Source: Clostridiales bacterium
Lineage (GTDB): Bacteria; Bacillota; Clostridia; Lachnospirales; CAG-274
Direction: 5' to 3'
Assembly: GCA_021201395.1 (NCBI GenBank)
Contig: JAJQFB010000097.1
Coordinates: forward strand, 1-38,108
DNA: 38,108 nucleotides
Shown: positions 15,905 to 24,871 of the stretch, one piece after another
How the letters are laid out: each line of letters opens with the position of its first letter
Position numbering within the stretch: the stretch's first letter is position 1
The notes under the pieces: model-generated
Databases searched by the model: none
What the model was told of the DNA's origin: nothing
Seen by the model: the letters and a program-made list of their open reading frames with translations, nothing else
Program-made: the position numbers and the translations under genes

Positions 15905-17089
15905 TCAGTAAATTGAAACAAAACCTGTTCCTCCGCAGTGGGGACAGGGCGAGGTCAGACGGCTTTTTAAGGGGAGGCCTGACTTTTTTCGCGTTATAAG
16001 TACAAACCCTAATTTAACCATACCCACCACCGTAACGGAGATTCTGTCCGCTCTTGCTTTTTCCTCCAAAACCTCAATGAGCCTTTTGTTATTGTCCTCT
16101 GAGTTCATATTTATAAAATCCACAGCTATCATTCCCGAAAGATTCCTAAGCCTCAGCTGTTTTAAAATTTCCTCAGCGGCTTCAAGGTTGGTTTTAAAAA
16201 CCGTTTCCTCGTGGGGCTTTGTGTTGTTCTTTCCCGAATTTACGTCTATAACCACCATAGCCTCTGTGTTTTCGATTGTAAGCCAGCCTCCGCTTTTAAG
16301 CCATACCTTTGGCGACAGGGCTTTTTTTATTTTGCTCTCTATAAAATATTCCTTGAATATGGGAATTTCTCCCTCATAGAGGGTCGGGGTATAGAGGCGG
16401 TTGGGGTCTATATATTTATAGTAAACCTCTGTGTTGTCGGAAACAAGCTTAAAATCCCCGAAAGCTTTCATTGCCCTTAAAGTCTCACTTTCGTTTTCAT
16501 AAAGACAGGCAGGCGCCTTTCTGTAAAGACCAAGTTCCGAAATATCTCTCAGCTTTTGTGCCGCCGAAGAGACATCATCTTTTAGGTTTTCAGGCGAAGT
16601 CTCTTCCGCTTTTGTCCTTATAATAATATCCAAATCCGAAAATTCATTGCCGCCGAAAAGCTCCTTTATTTCGCTGCGTTTTTTTTCGCCGGTAATTTTT
16701 TTTGAAATTCTAAGCTCCCCCCTGCCCAGAGAAACAACCGCAAGCTCTCCGCTTAGGGAAAGAGCCGTTGTAACCGCCGCTCCTTTTTCGTTTTCGGCTT
16801 CTCTTTCCACCTGAACAACAATGTCGTTTCCCTCTTTGACCCTGAGCCTGCTGCCGTCCCAAAGGCTCTGCTCCTTTTTGTCCCTCAGATAGAGAAAAGC
16901 ATTTCTGTCTCTGCCCAAATCTATAAAGGCAAAGCCGCTTTTTAAAATTCTCTTAATTTTGCCTGTATAAATGTCACCTACTTTAAGCAAAGCCCTTTTT
17001 TCCGAGGAAATAACCTCTATAAGCTCTCCGTCCTCCGTCAAAGCCGTATTTATAAGCCTTTCGCCGCAGCAAACAATAACTCTCTTCAC
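15905..17089 (-). CDS. ribonuclease E/G family protein
   Basis: A 394-residue endoribonuclease of the RNase G size class, acting in mRNA decay and rRNA maturation. An S1-like domain covers about residues 35-80 (VGDIYTGKIKRILKSGFAFIDLG). The DNase I-like catalytic core holds the two Mg2+-binding aspartates, Asp282 in MVVIDVNSGK and Asp324 in MIAVDFINM. The C-terminal CPHCGGTG motif (Cys382, Cys385) is the Zn-link that bridges subunits. I chose GTG at 17087-17089, preceded by AAGGAGAGG; an in-frame ATG at 17131 has no ribosome site and nearly reaches the ABC gene. It follows the ABC exporter by 47 bp. In many Firmicutes rplU-rpmA follow this gene; here they do not. Confidence 0.92.
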   Translation of the reverse strand: MKRVIVCCGERLINTALTEDGELIEVISSEKRALLKVGDIYTGKIKRILKSGFAFIDLGRDRNAFLYLRDKKEQSLWDGSRLRVKEGNDIVVQVEREAENEKGAAVTTALSLSGELAVVSLGRGELRISKKITGEKKRSEIKELFGGNEFSDLDIIIRTKAEETSPENLKDDVSSAAQKLRDISELGLYRKAPACLYENESETLRAMKAFGDFKLVSDNTEVYYKYIDPNRLYTPTLYEGEIPIFKEYFIESKIKKALSPKVWLKSGGWLTIENTEAMVVIDVNSGKNNTKPHEETVFKTNLEAAEEILKQLRLRNLSGMIAVDFINMNSEDNNKRLIEVLEEKARADRISVTVVGMVKLGFVLITRKKSGLPLKSRLTSPCPHCGGTGFVSIY

Positions 17090-17136
17090 AAAACCTCTCC
17101 TTTTTAAATTGTATACACATAAAAGCCGCAAAATTA

Positions 17137-18945
17137 TCAGGTGGCCTGTCCGGCAAACTGTGTCATATACAGCTCGTAATATTTGCCCTTATGAGCTAAA
17201 AGCTCTCTGTGGTTTCCCTTTTCAACTATGCTGCCCTTATCTAAGACTATTATTATGTCGGCGTCCTGTATTGTTGAAAGACGGTGGGCTATTATAAGAC
17301 TTGTTCTGTCCTTCATAAGCCTTACCATAGCGTCCTGTATGTTTTTCTCCGTTCGGGTGTCTATGCTTGAGGTAGCTTCATCTAAAATCAGTATTTTAGG
17401 CTCCGCAAGAAAGGCACGGCAGATTGTAAGGAGCTGTCTTTGACCCTGCGATATGTTTTGGCCGGAGCCTGTAAGATAAGTATCATAGCCGTCTTTCATA
17501 TTGTGAATCATATCATAGCAGTTGCTCATTCGGGCAGCCTTTTCCATAGCTTCTTCGCTTGCCGTAAGGTTTGAATATTTAAGGTTGTTTCTTACAGTGT
17601 CGGAAAACAGAACGGCGTCTTGTAAAACAACGGCTGTGTTTTTCCTGAGCTCGTTGCAGTCTATGTCCTTTATGTTTACGCCGTCAATTAAAATTTCGCC
17701 TCCGTCTATGTCGTAAAATCTCATTAAAAGATTTACAACAGTCGTCTTTCCGCTGCCTGTCGCCCCTACAAGGGCGGCTTTTTGGCCTGCTTCCACCTTA
17801 AGGCTGAAATCAGAAAGTACGCTCTGACCCTGAAAATATGAAAAGTCAACGTTTTTAAATTCTATAACGCCCTTTGCGGAGTCCATATTTTGACTGCCGC
17901 TTTTGTCCTCATATTCGTTGTCCATAATTTCAAAAACACGCTCGGCTCCTGCGGCGGCGCTTAAAATCTGGCCGTAAACCTGGGCAAGCTCGTCGATGGG
18001 TCTGCCGAATTGTTTGGCATAGACTATAAAGGCGGAAATAACGCCTATTGAAATAATGCCGTGTATGGCGAAATATCCCCCGAAAGCGGCTATTATAACA
18101 AAGCCTATGTTGTTTATGACATTCATGCAGGGTCCCATTGCTCCGGCTAGAATTTCGGCTATTATACCTGTTTTTGTAAGCCTGTCGGAGGTTTCGTCAA
18201 ACTCCGCCGTAGCTTCCGCCTGTCTGTTATAGGCCGTAACGGTTCTGAACCCCGTTACCATTTCCTCAACGTTTGCGTTAAGCTCCCCTAAAAGCTCCTG
18301 TCTTTTAAGGTAAAACTTTCTCATAGCCGCAGACAGATATTTTGTAACTATAAGCGTCAGTATAACCGTGGTGCAGGAGAGCAGCGCAAGCCTTGTACAG
18401 AGCATAACCATCATAAAGACAGTGCCTATAATCATAAGAATACCCGAAAACATAGAGCTTAAGGACTGGGACACGGTGTTTGAAATATTTTCAACATCGT
18501 TTGTCATTCGGCTCATAATATCTCCGTGGGGGTGATTGTCTATATATTTTACGGGAAGATTTATTATTTTTTCAAATAAATCCTCACGAAGCCTTTTAAC
18601 AACTCTCTGGCTCAGCCTTGCACTTAAAAGACTCTGGAAAAGAGTGGCAAGACAGCTTACTCCGTAGACAATAAGCATTATAATCAAAATTTCAGGCAAA
18701 GCCCCGAAGTTTTTTGCCGTTATTTCGTCTATAGCCTCGCTTTGAAGGGCAGGGGCCCAAACGGAACAGATTACAACGGTTAAAACCGCCAGCATAAGCC
18801 AGCCCACCGTCACAAGCTCCGCTTTAAAATAGCCGCAGAGCCGCCTTATTGTTTTTTTGCCCTCCTTGGGCTTTTCAATCTCCCCCTGCTGACGGGGTCC
18901 CCTCATTCCGGGAAGCTTGTAATTTTTTATAGATACCTCTGCCAT
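17137..18945 (-). CDS. ABC exporter, catalytic half (heterodimeric multidrug type)
   Basis: A 602-residue exporter half-transporter: six membrane helices in the first 330 residues, then a nucleotide-binding domain with Walker A GATGSGKTT, Walker B LILDEATSSID and H-loop IIAHRLST, all canonical, but a divergent signature (ISQGQ instead of LSGGQ). This is the pattern of the catalytic-Glu subunit in asymmetric exporters such as BmrCD or TM287/288. ATG 18945 lies 4 nt after the partner's stop with GGGGTGAG in front; the upstream extension of the frame overlaps the partner and is not needed. The substrate is unknown, possibly a drug or antimicrobial peptide. Confidence 0.9.
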   Translation of the reverse strand: MAEVSIKNYKLPGMRGPRQQGEIEKPKEGKKTIRRLCGYFKAELVTVGWLMLAVLTVVICSVWAPALQSEAIDEITAKNFGALPEILIIMLIVYGVSCLATLFQSLLSARLSQRVVKRLREDLFEKIINLPVKYIDNHPHGDIMSRMTNDVENISNTVSQSLSSMFSGILMIIGTVFMMVMLCTRLALLSCTTVILTLIVTKYLSAAMRKFYLKRQELLGELNANVEEMVTGFRTVTAYNRQAEATAEFDETSDRLTKTGIIAEILAGAMGPCMNVINNIGFVIIAAFGGYFAIHGIISIGVISAFIVYAKQFGRPIDELAQVYGQILSAAAGAERVFEIMDNEYEDKSGSQNMDSAKGVIEFKNVDFSYFQGQSVLSDFSLKVEAGQKAALVGATGSGKTTVVNLLMRFYDIDGGEILIDGVNIKDIDCNELRKNTAVVLQDAVLFSDTVRNNLKYSNLTASEEAMEKAARMSNCYDMIHNMKDGYDTYLTGSGQNISQGQRQLLTICRAFLAEPKILILDEATSSIDTRTEKNIQDAMVRLMKDRTSLIIAHRLSTIQDADIIIVLDKGSIVEKGNHRELLAHKGKYYELYMTQFAGQAT

Positions 18946-18949
18946 CTTC

Positions 18950-20668
18950 TCACCCCACTTTAAGCTGTGAATCGTAAATATCTCTGTAAATACCGCTTGT
19001 TTCCATAAGCTCCCTGTGACTTCCGCAGGCGGCAATGTGACCCTTATCCAAAACTACTATCCTGTCGGCGTTTTTAACGGAGGCTATTCTCTGGGCAATT
19101 ATTATTTTTGTAACATCGCCGCAGGTCTCCTCAAGGGCCTTATAGAGCTTGGCCTCTGTTTTCAGGTCGAGGGCGCTTGTGGTGTCGTCAAAGACAAGAA
19201 TTTCGCCCTTTTTAAGTATACAGCGGCTTATGGCTATTCTCTGCTTCTGACCGCCCGAAAGGCTCATACCCTTTTCGGCTATGGGGGTGTCGAAGCCCTG
19301 TTCCATTCTGTCTATAAACTCCTTGGCCTGGGCAGCCTCCGCCGCTTTTATAACCTCGTCCCTGCCTGCACTGCTCTTTCCCCAGAGAATATTTTCCTTT
19401 ACGGAAATATTGAAAATCTCGCTTTTTTGAAGGGATATCGAAACCTTGTCCCTTAAAGCTTTGAGCTTATAATCCTTTACGTCTATATCGTCTATCAAAA
19501 CGGAGCCGCCGGTGGTGTCGTAAAAACGGGGAATAAGCTTTGCAAGGCTGGACTTTCCGCAGCCCGTAGCCCCCAAAACACCTATTGTTTCTCCCGGGTT
19601 TATCGTCAGATTTATATCCTTAAGTATGTCATTTTCGCCGTAGCCGAAAGAGACGTTCCTGAATTCTATCTTTCCTCTCGTTTTTGTTTCGCCCTCAAAG
19701 CTTCCGTCCTTTATTTCGGGAGAACAGTCTAAAATTTCCTTGAGACGCTTTCCTGAGGCGATACCTCTTGAGGCGGTCTGGAATATCATAGTTGTTCTCA
19801 TAACGGCGTGGAGAATCTGGGATATGTAGGTGACGGCCGCCATAACCGCTCCGGGGGTAACGTCCCCTATTTGAGATCTTAAGCCCCCCATATAAATTAC
19901 GGCCACTATGGAAGCATTAAGAACAATGTTCATAAGAGGGGTCATATAGGCGAAAAGCTCCAAAACGTGAAGCTGAGTGTCCACAAGCTCCCGGTTGGCC
20001 TTTCCGAAGCGGTTTTTTTCGTAGTCCTCTTTGACATAGGCCTTGACAACTCTCACTCCGGTTATGTTTTCCTGCATAACATTGTTTACATTGTCAAGCT
20101 TGTTTTGAAGCAGCGTAAAAATGGGGTTCGCCCTCATCATAAAGAATATAACCATAAACAGTATAAAGGGCAGACCGCAGAGAACCACAACCCCGAAGCT
20201 TAAATCAAGGTAAATAAGGCAGACCGTACCGCCTATAATCAAAAGCCCCGTTCTTACGAAGCCCCTTACCATCTGTGTAACAAGGTTTTGAAGCTGTGTA
20301 ACATCGTTTGTTATTCTCGTAACTATGGAGCCTGTGGAAAATTTGTCGGTCTGGCTGAAAGAAAGCTCCATTGTTCTCTTGAAGCAGTCCTTTCGGAGGT
20401 CGTTGCTGAAATTTTGGGAGCAGAGGTTTGCGAAAACCCCCGAAACAACACCGCAGAAGCCACCGAATATAACCCAAAGAACCATTTTTATGCCCGTTGT
20501 TATAACAAGCTCGAGACTGCGCGTTCCGCCGTTTGAAAGACCCAAAACTCCCTCGTCCACAATTACTTTCATAAGAGCCGGCTGAATCAAGTCCATAGAC
20601 ACCTCTCCGAACATAAAAAGGGGTGCCAGAAAAGCAAGCGGAAGATATTTTTTCATATATTTAAACAT
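18950..20668 (-). CDS. ABC exporter, degenerate half (heterodimeric multidrug type)
   Basis: A 572-residue half-transporter with six N-terminal membrane helices. Its domain has Walker A GATGCGKSS (366-374) and a canonical LSGGQ (470-474), but Asp495 replaces the catalytic Glu after Walker B (ILVFDD) and Gln526 replaces the H-loop His (IIIAQRIAS). Paired with the next protein's ISQGQ, these define one degenerate and one competent ATP site, the hallmark of heterodimeric exporters. The start overlaps the MarR gene by 8 bp, so translation is coupled. Transcription starts at the MarR promoter. Confidence 0.9.
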   Translation of the reverse strand: MFKYMKKYLPLAFLAPLFMFGEVSMDLIQPALMKVIVDEGVLGLSNGGTRSLELVITTGIKMVLWVIFGGFCGVVSGVFANLCSQNFSNDLRKDCFKRTMELSFSQTDKFSTGSIVTRITNDVTQLQNLVTQMVRGFVRTGLLIIGGTVCLIYLDLSFGVVVLCGLPFILFMVIFFMMRANPIFTLLQNKLDNVNNVMQENITGVRVVKAYVKEDYEKNRFGKANRELVDTQLHVLELFAYMTPLMNIVLNASIVAVIYMGGLRSQIGDVTPGAVMAAVTYISQILHAVMRTTMIFQTASRGIASGKRLKEILDCSPEIKDGSFEGETKTRGKIEFRNVSFGYGENDILKDINLTINPGETIGVLGATGCGKSSLAKLIPRFYDTTGGSVLIDDIDVKDYKLKALRDKVSISLQKSEIFNISVKENILWGKSSAGRDEVIKAAEAAQAKEFIDRMEQGFDTPIAEKGMSLSGGQKQRIAISRCILKKGEILVFDDTTSALDLKTEAKLYKALEETCGDVTKIIIAQRIASVKNADRIVVLDKGHIAACGSHRELMETSGIYRDIYDSQLKVG

Positions 20669-21116
20669 TTCTCTTTCCTCTCTTTCTGTCTCTGTGGTTA
20701 AATAGGGACGGGTCGAAACTTTCCCTCCAGCTTGTCAGAAGTTTTTCAAGCATATTGTAAAGCCGCAGCTTTTCCTCCTCCGACAGCTCACTGAAAAGAA
20801 TGTCGTCCTGTTTGGTAAGCTCCGTTTCAAGGCTCTCAAGATAAGCCCTGCCCTGCTCTGTGGCGGTTAAAATAGTCCGCCGTTTGTCCTTAGGGTCTTT
20901 TTCCTTTTTAATATAGCCCTTAGCCTCAAGCTTTGAAACAAGTTCGCTTAAGGAGCCGGATTTTATGTCTAAAATATCCAGTAATTCCTTTTGGCTCATA
21001 CTGCCCCTTGTGACAAGTATTTTGACGATTTTATTCTGACCCCGTCTGCTGCCCCGTCTGTGATAGAGAAAATGGCCGCAGCGTTCAAAAAGCTCAAGCA
21101 GTTCTTTATTTTCCAT
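20661..21116 (-). CDS. MarR-family transcriptional regulator
   Basis: A 151-residue winged-helix regulator with a MarR fold: recognition region SMSQKELLDILDIKSGSLSELVSKLEAKGYI (about residues 39-69) and the wing DPKDKRRTILTATEQG with the conserved DxRxxxxxLT pattern. It is first in the operon with the exporter pair and is very likely its repressor and autorepressor, as two near-identical palindromes flank the promoter. AGGAGAGG-type ribosome site (GGGAGAGG) precedes ATG. The inducing ligand is unknown. Confidence 0.92.
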   Translation of the reverse strand: MENKELLELFERCGHFLYHRRGSRRGQNKIVKILVTRGSMSQKELLDILDIKSGSLSELVSKLEAKGYIKKEKDPKDKRRTILTATEQGRAYLESLETELTKQDDILFSELSEEEKLRLYNMLEKLLTSWRESFDPSLFNHRDRKRGKRNV

Positions 21117-21150
21117 AAAACACCTCTCCCTTTATTTCCCTGTGTGTTTT

Positions 21151-21203
21151 TTAGGTACCTTGATATTTTACCACTTACAGACAGATTTGTCAAGGTACCT
21201 TGA
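21151..21203 (-). promoter_or_regulatory. marR-exporter promoter with paired operators
   Basis: On the minus strand TTGACA (21188-21193) and TAAAAT (21165-21170) are 17 bp apart. A perfect 14-bp palindrome TCAAGGTACCTTGA (21190-21203) overlaps the -35 box, and a second site TTAGGTACCTTGA (21151-21163) lies just after the -10. Centres are 40 bp apart. Binding of the MarR product at both would block polymerase. Confidence 0.85.
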
Positions 21204-21291
21204 GAAATTTATTCCGAAATTTACAATAAAATATTTCAAAAGGCTCCGCATATGTATGAAGCCTTTAAATTTTGGTATTTCAATATAAATA

Positions 21292-22023
21292 TTATTCTTC
21301 GGAAAATAAAGCCTTAAGTATATCCTCCGAAGACAGACTTTTATAGTTCTCGGGGTCTGAGACGACACTGTCATAAAATCTGAAACGGTTAAAATCCGTT
21401 AAATATGAAAAGGGTCTGTTTACCCGGGGAAAAAGTTCAAAATGACGGGGGTATTCTCTTTTCATATATTTTTCGGCTAAGACGGAGGACTCGGTTTTTT
21501 CGCCCTCAGGGCTTAAGGTTCCCGAAAGCATAGGAGCCGGGGGAGAGCCGTGGAGTAGGAGCAGGCTTCCGTCGGAACACTTGCTTACACATATAAAAAT
21601 ATGCTCTGTTTTTTCACCGCCCATTATATCGCCGGCCAGAAAATCTGTTGTTTGCCCCGAAGCTTTTAGGCTTCCCAAGCCTGACTTTTCCAAATTTTTA
21701 CATATGACGGTGGACTTGTCAACAAACCCCCTTCCTCCGTTTTTATCATTAAAAAGGTTGTATAAAGTCCAACCCACATAGCCGCTGCAATCAAGACCCA
21801 TATGAATTGATTCGGGATTATTTATATAATTATAATCTCTGTAATTATAGCCCTTTACGGCGTTTTCCCTGTAAAATCTTTCCCATTTGGGGCTTAAGCC
21901 CAACATTACGGCCTCCTCTCCTGCCCCCTTATCTTCTTCGTTCCAACCGCCGCCGTAAATATAGAGAACCTTTCCCACAGGCAGCAGTGCCGTCTTTAAA
22001 AAATTTCCGATTGTTCTTTCCAT
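21292..22023 (-). CDS. NlpC/P60-like cysteine peptidase family protein
   Basis: A 243-residue protein with an NlpC/P60-type catalytic pattern: Cys79 in GLDCSGYVGW, His141 in TEHIFICV after a DFLAGDI strand, and a possible third polar residue around His158 (HGSPP). Such enzymes cut peptidoglycan stem peptides. Unusually, I see no signal peptide, SH3 or LysM domain, so export or an alternative intracellular amidase role is open. It lies 111 bp downstream of murC on the same strand, consistent with cell-wall metabolism. A leader hairpin covers its GGGGG ribosome site. Confidence 0.7.
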   Translation of the reverse strand: MERTIGNFLKTALLPVGKVLYIYGGGWNEEDKGAGEEAVMLGLSPKWERFYRENAVKGYNYRDYNYINNPESIHMGLDCSGYVGWTLYNLFNDKNGGRGFVDKSTVICKNLEKSGLGSLKASGQTTDFLAGDIMGGEKTEHIFICVSKCSDGSLLLLHGSPPAPMLSGTLSPEGEKTESSVLAEKYMKREYPRHFELFPRVNRPFSYLTDFNRFRFYDSVVSDPENYKSLSSEDILKALFSEE

Positions 22024-22028
22024 AGATA

Positions 22029-22071
22029 TTTCGCCCCCTGCATTAATATCTTTTTATGCGGCAGGGCGAAA
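22029..22071 (-). promoter_or_regulatory. hairpin covering the NlpC/P60-like ribosome site
   Basis: GCAGGGCGAAA at 22061-22071 pairs with TTTCGCCCCCTGC at 22029-22041, an 11-bp stem with a 2-nt bulge. On the minus-strand transcript the 3' arm contains AGGGGG, the only plausible ribosome site for the gene starting at 22023. No T run follows, so it is not an intrinsic terminator. Confidence 0.6.
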
Positions 22072-22134
22072 AATTATTCTTAAATATGGTTTACATATTA
22101 TTCAACTGAATTTGTATACAGTCATATTTTTATT

Positions 22135-23493
22135 TTACTTTCCTATAAGAGCTTCGCCTATTCTGTTTATCGGCCCTGCACCTATGGTTATGAAAATATC
22201 GCCGGGTTTTAGGTCGGTTCTCAGGCTTTCCTCACATTTTTCAAAGCTTCCGCTGTAGACGGCATCTTTGCCTAAGGCTTTAAGAGCTTCGGCTAAATCC
22301 CTTGAGTGAATATTTCCGGGGTCTTTCTCTCTTGCGGCATATATGTCCAAAAGATAGATTTTATCCGCAAGGGTCAGGGCTTCCGTAAATTCCTTAAAAA
22401 GATCTCTTGTTCTCGTGTAGGTGTGGGGCTGAAAGGCGGCGACAATTCTGTTAAAGCCCATTTCCTTTGCGGCTTTCAGGGTGGCCTTTATTTCCGTGGG
22501 GTGGTGGGCGTAGTCGTCTACAACCCGAGCCCCGTTAAATTCTCCCTTTATTTCAAAGCGTCTGCCCGTGCCCTTAAAGCCCTTAAGGCCTGAGGCTATG
22601 GCTTCCTTGGGTATGTCAAATTCCTTACAGAGGGCAATAACGCTTAAGCTGTTTGAGATGTTGTGCATACCGGGAACGGAAAGGGAAACCCTCATATATT
22701 TTTCGCCCTTATAATAGGCGTCATAGCTTCCCATACCCTTTTCCATAGAAATATTTTCGGCCTGCCAGAGGGCGTCTTTTCCGCCGTAGGTTATAACCTT
22801 TCCCCCGTACCCCTCAAGAACCTTGTCTAAATAAGGGATTTCGCTGTTTATAATAAGAAAGCCTTTCAGCTTGTTTACAAACTTGTTGAAAGAGGAATAC
22901 ATCTGCTCCATGGTTTTAAAATAGTCCGTATGGTCTCTGTCTATGTTTAAAATAACGGCACAGTAGGGGTTAAACTTTAAAAAGCTGTCTCTGTATTCGC
23001 AGGTTTCCAAAACTATATAGTCCTCTGCTCCCAAACGGTAGTTGCTGTTGATAGAGGGCAGTATTCCCCCTATGGAAACCGTAGGGTCAAGACCTGCCGC
23101 CATAAAAACCTCCGACGCCATAGAGCTTGTGGTTGTTTTGCCGTGGGTTCCGGCTACGGAAACGGAATATTTATATTCCCTCATAAGCTCCCCTATGAGA
23201 GAAGCCCTGCCTATTTGGCGGATTCCCCGTCTTTGGGCTTCCTGCCTTTCCGGGTTATCCTCTCCTATAGCCGCATTATAAACCACAAGGCCAGTTTCCG
23301 GGGCTATATTTTCGGCGCTGTGACCCTTATAAACCTTTATGCCTACGGACTGTAAGTGTTTTGTCATATCGGAAACCTGAAAATCCGACCCTGCCACATA
23401 GGCACCTCTGTGGTTTAATATTTCCGCAAGGGCAGACATACTTATGCCGCCTATGCCTATAAAATGTACGTTTTTATAATCCTTTATATTCAT
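22135..23493 (-). CDS. murC: UDP-N-acetylmuramate--L-alanine ligase
   Basis: A 452-residue cytosolic Mur ligase that adds L-Ala to UDP-MurNAc, the first stem-peptide step. The N-terminal Rossmann motif HFIGIGGISMSALAEIL (residues 10-26) is the MurC signature; the ATP loop AGTHGKTTT is at 114-122; the central NIDRDHTDYF and C-terminal DDYAHHPTEI motifs are intact. Length is typical. AAGGTGG precedes ATG. On the minus strand TTTACA (23583-23588) and GATAAT (23560-23565), 17 bp apart, are its likely promoter. Confidence 0.97.
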   Translation of the reverse strand: MNIKDYKNVHFIGIGGISMSALAEILNHRGAYVAGSDFQVSDMTKHLQSVGIKVYKGHSAENIAPETGLVVYNAAIGEDNPERQEAQRRGIRQIGRASLIGELMREYKYSVSVAGTHGKTTTSSMASEVFMAAGLDPTVSIGGILPSINSNYRLGAEDYIVLETCEYRDSFLKFNPYCAVILNIDRDHTDYFKTMEQMYSSFNKFVNKLKGFLIINSEIPYLDKVLEGYGGKVITYGGKDALWQAENISMEKGMGSYDAYYKGEKYMRVSLSVPGMHNISNSLSVIALCKEFDIPKEAIASGLKGFKGTGRRFEIKGEFNGARVVDDYAHHPTEIKATLKAAKEMGFNRIVAAFQPHTYTRTRDLFKEFTEALTLADKIYLLDIYAAREKDPGNIHSRDLAEALKALGKDAVYSGSFEKCEESLRTDLKPGDIFITIGAGPINRIGEALIGK

Positions 23494-23559
23494 ATCTGTC
23501 CACCTTATTTAACATATTGTTATGGTATTTTTAATAACACATAAAAGCTGAATTGCTTC

Positions 23560-23727
23560 ATTATCTATTATGATACAATTTATGTAAAAAATCAAGCCTT
23601 TGTTATGATTTTATATAAATATAAGGCCGGGAATTTGCCAATTAATCAGCTTATCGTATAATTAGATAAAATATATTTGTAAAATTTTCATTTTTCTGTT
23701 GAAAATTACTCCCAAATGATGTACAAT
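23560..23727. promoter_or_regulatory. divergent promoters between murC and the aminotransferase gene
   Basis: Minus strand: TTTACA 23583-23588 and GATAAT 23560-23565, spacer 17, reading toward murC. Plus strand: TTGAAA 23699-23704 and TACAAT 23722-23727, spacer 17, reading toward the gene at 23761. I see no shared operator. Confidence 0.65.
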
Positions 23728-23760
23728 GAGTAAGAAGAAACTAACTTAAGAGATGATTAT

Positions 23761-24849
23761 ATGAAGTATACTTCCATACACGGTGGAGATTTGGACGCTG
23801 TTGAAAGACAGCTCCGCATAAAAAGAGAGGATATTATAGATTTTTCGGGGAACGTAAACCCCTTAGGTGTTTCCGAAAGGGTCAAAAACAAAATCATAGA
23901 AAGTGTAAGCCTTGTTTCAACTTATCCCGACAAGGGCTACTTAAGGCTCCGAGAGGAAATAAGCCGCTACACAGGGGCGAACCTTGAAAACATACTTGTG
24001 GGAAACGGTTCAACGGAGCTTATAGGCCTTATTATAAGGGCGGTTAAGCCCAAAGAGACTCTCATACTTGCTCCCTGCTATTCCGAGTATGAAAGAGAGG
24101 TTAAGCTTTGGGGAGGGAAATGCTCTTTCTTTGTTCTGAAAGAGGAGGATGACTTTGTTCCCGATACAGACAGACTCATTTCTCAGATAACAGACAAAAC
24201 GGATATGGTTATTATCTGCAATCCCAATAACCCTACCGATTCTGTTTTTAAGGGGTTGGAGCTTGAAAGGCTTGCGGCAGCCTGTAAAAAAACAGGAACC
24301 TTTATAATGATAGATGAAACCTACGCTGAATTTTACGATAATTTAGAGGAAATAACGGCTATCCCAATAGCTGACAGGGCGGATAATGTCGCCGTTATAA
24401 GAGGCACGTCAAAGTTTTTCGCCTGCCCCGGTTTAAGACTGGGCTACGGCATAACAGCCTCAAAGGAGCTTAAAGAAAAAATCGAGACTATGCGTGACGC
24501 CTGGTCTGTCAACACCTTAAGTGCCAAAGCCGGGGAGGTTATGTTTTCCGACACAGACCACATAACTAAAACCCACGCCCTTATATCATCGGAAAGAACC
24601 CGTCTTAAGGCCGAGCTTTCCCAAATAAAGGGCATAAAAACCTATAATTTAAACTCAAACCTTGTCCTTTGCAAAATTTTAAAGGAGGGGGTCACGGCAG
24701 GGGATATATTTGAGGCCCTGCTTAAATACAACATTATTATAAGAAGCTGTGAGAATATTACGGCTTTGGGGGAGGACTATTTCAGGTTCTGCATACTCCT
24801 GCCCCGGCAAAACGATATTCTCTTAAAAGGCTTGACAAAAGCACCTTAA
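23761..24849 (+). CDS. CobD/HisC-like PLP aminotransferase
   Basis: A 362-residue fold-type I PLP enzyme. The start HGGD and DFSGNVNPLG (residues 27-36) resemble threonine-phosphate decarboxylase CobD (HGGN, DFSANINPLG). PLP-binding Lys218 sits in TSKFFACPGLRLGYG, with Asn154/NPNNPT and DETYAEF as the other active-site blocks. No cobalamin genes are nearby, and a true hisC lies at 36.8 kb, so this could be a CobD-like decarboxylase or a related aminotransferase with another substrate. The ribosome site (AAGAGATG) is poor. The next gene starts 22 bp downstream, so the two are probably cotranscribed. Confidence 0.85.
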   Translation: MKYTSIHGGDLDAVERQLRIKREDIIDFSGNVNPLGVSERVKNKIIESVSLVSTYPDKGYLRLREEISRYTGANLENILVGNGSTELIGLIIRAVKPKETLILAPCYSEYEREVKLWGGKCSFFVLKEEDDFVPDTDRLISQITDKTDMVIICNPNNPTDSVFKGLELERLAAACKKTGTFIMIDETYAEFYDNLEEITAIPIADRADNVAVIRGTSKFFACPGLRLGYGITASKELKEKIETMRDAWSVNTLSAKAGEVMFSDTDHITKTHALISSERTRLKAELSQIKGIKTYNLNSNLVLCKILKEGVTAGDIFEALLKYNIIIRSCENITALGEDYFRFCILLPRQNDILLKGLTKAP

Positions 24850-24871
24850 CATATATGAGGAGGAAATTTTT

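Noticed and set aside
16077..16480. Plus-strand frames opposite the RNase E/G gene
   Set aside because: Shadows of a conserved enzyme; no start signals.
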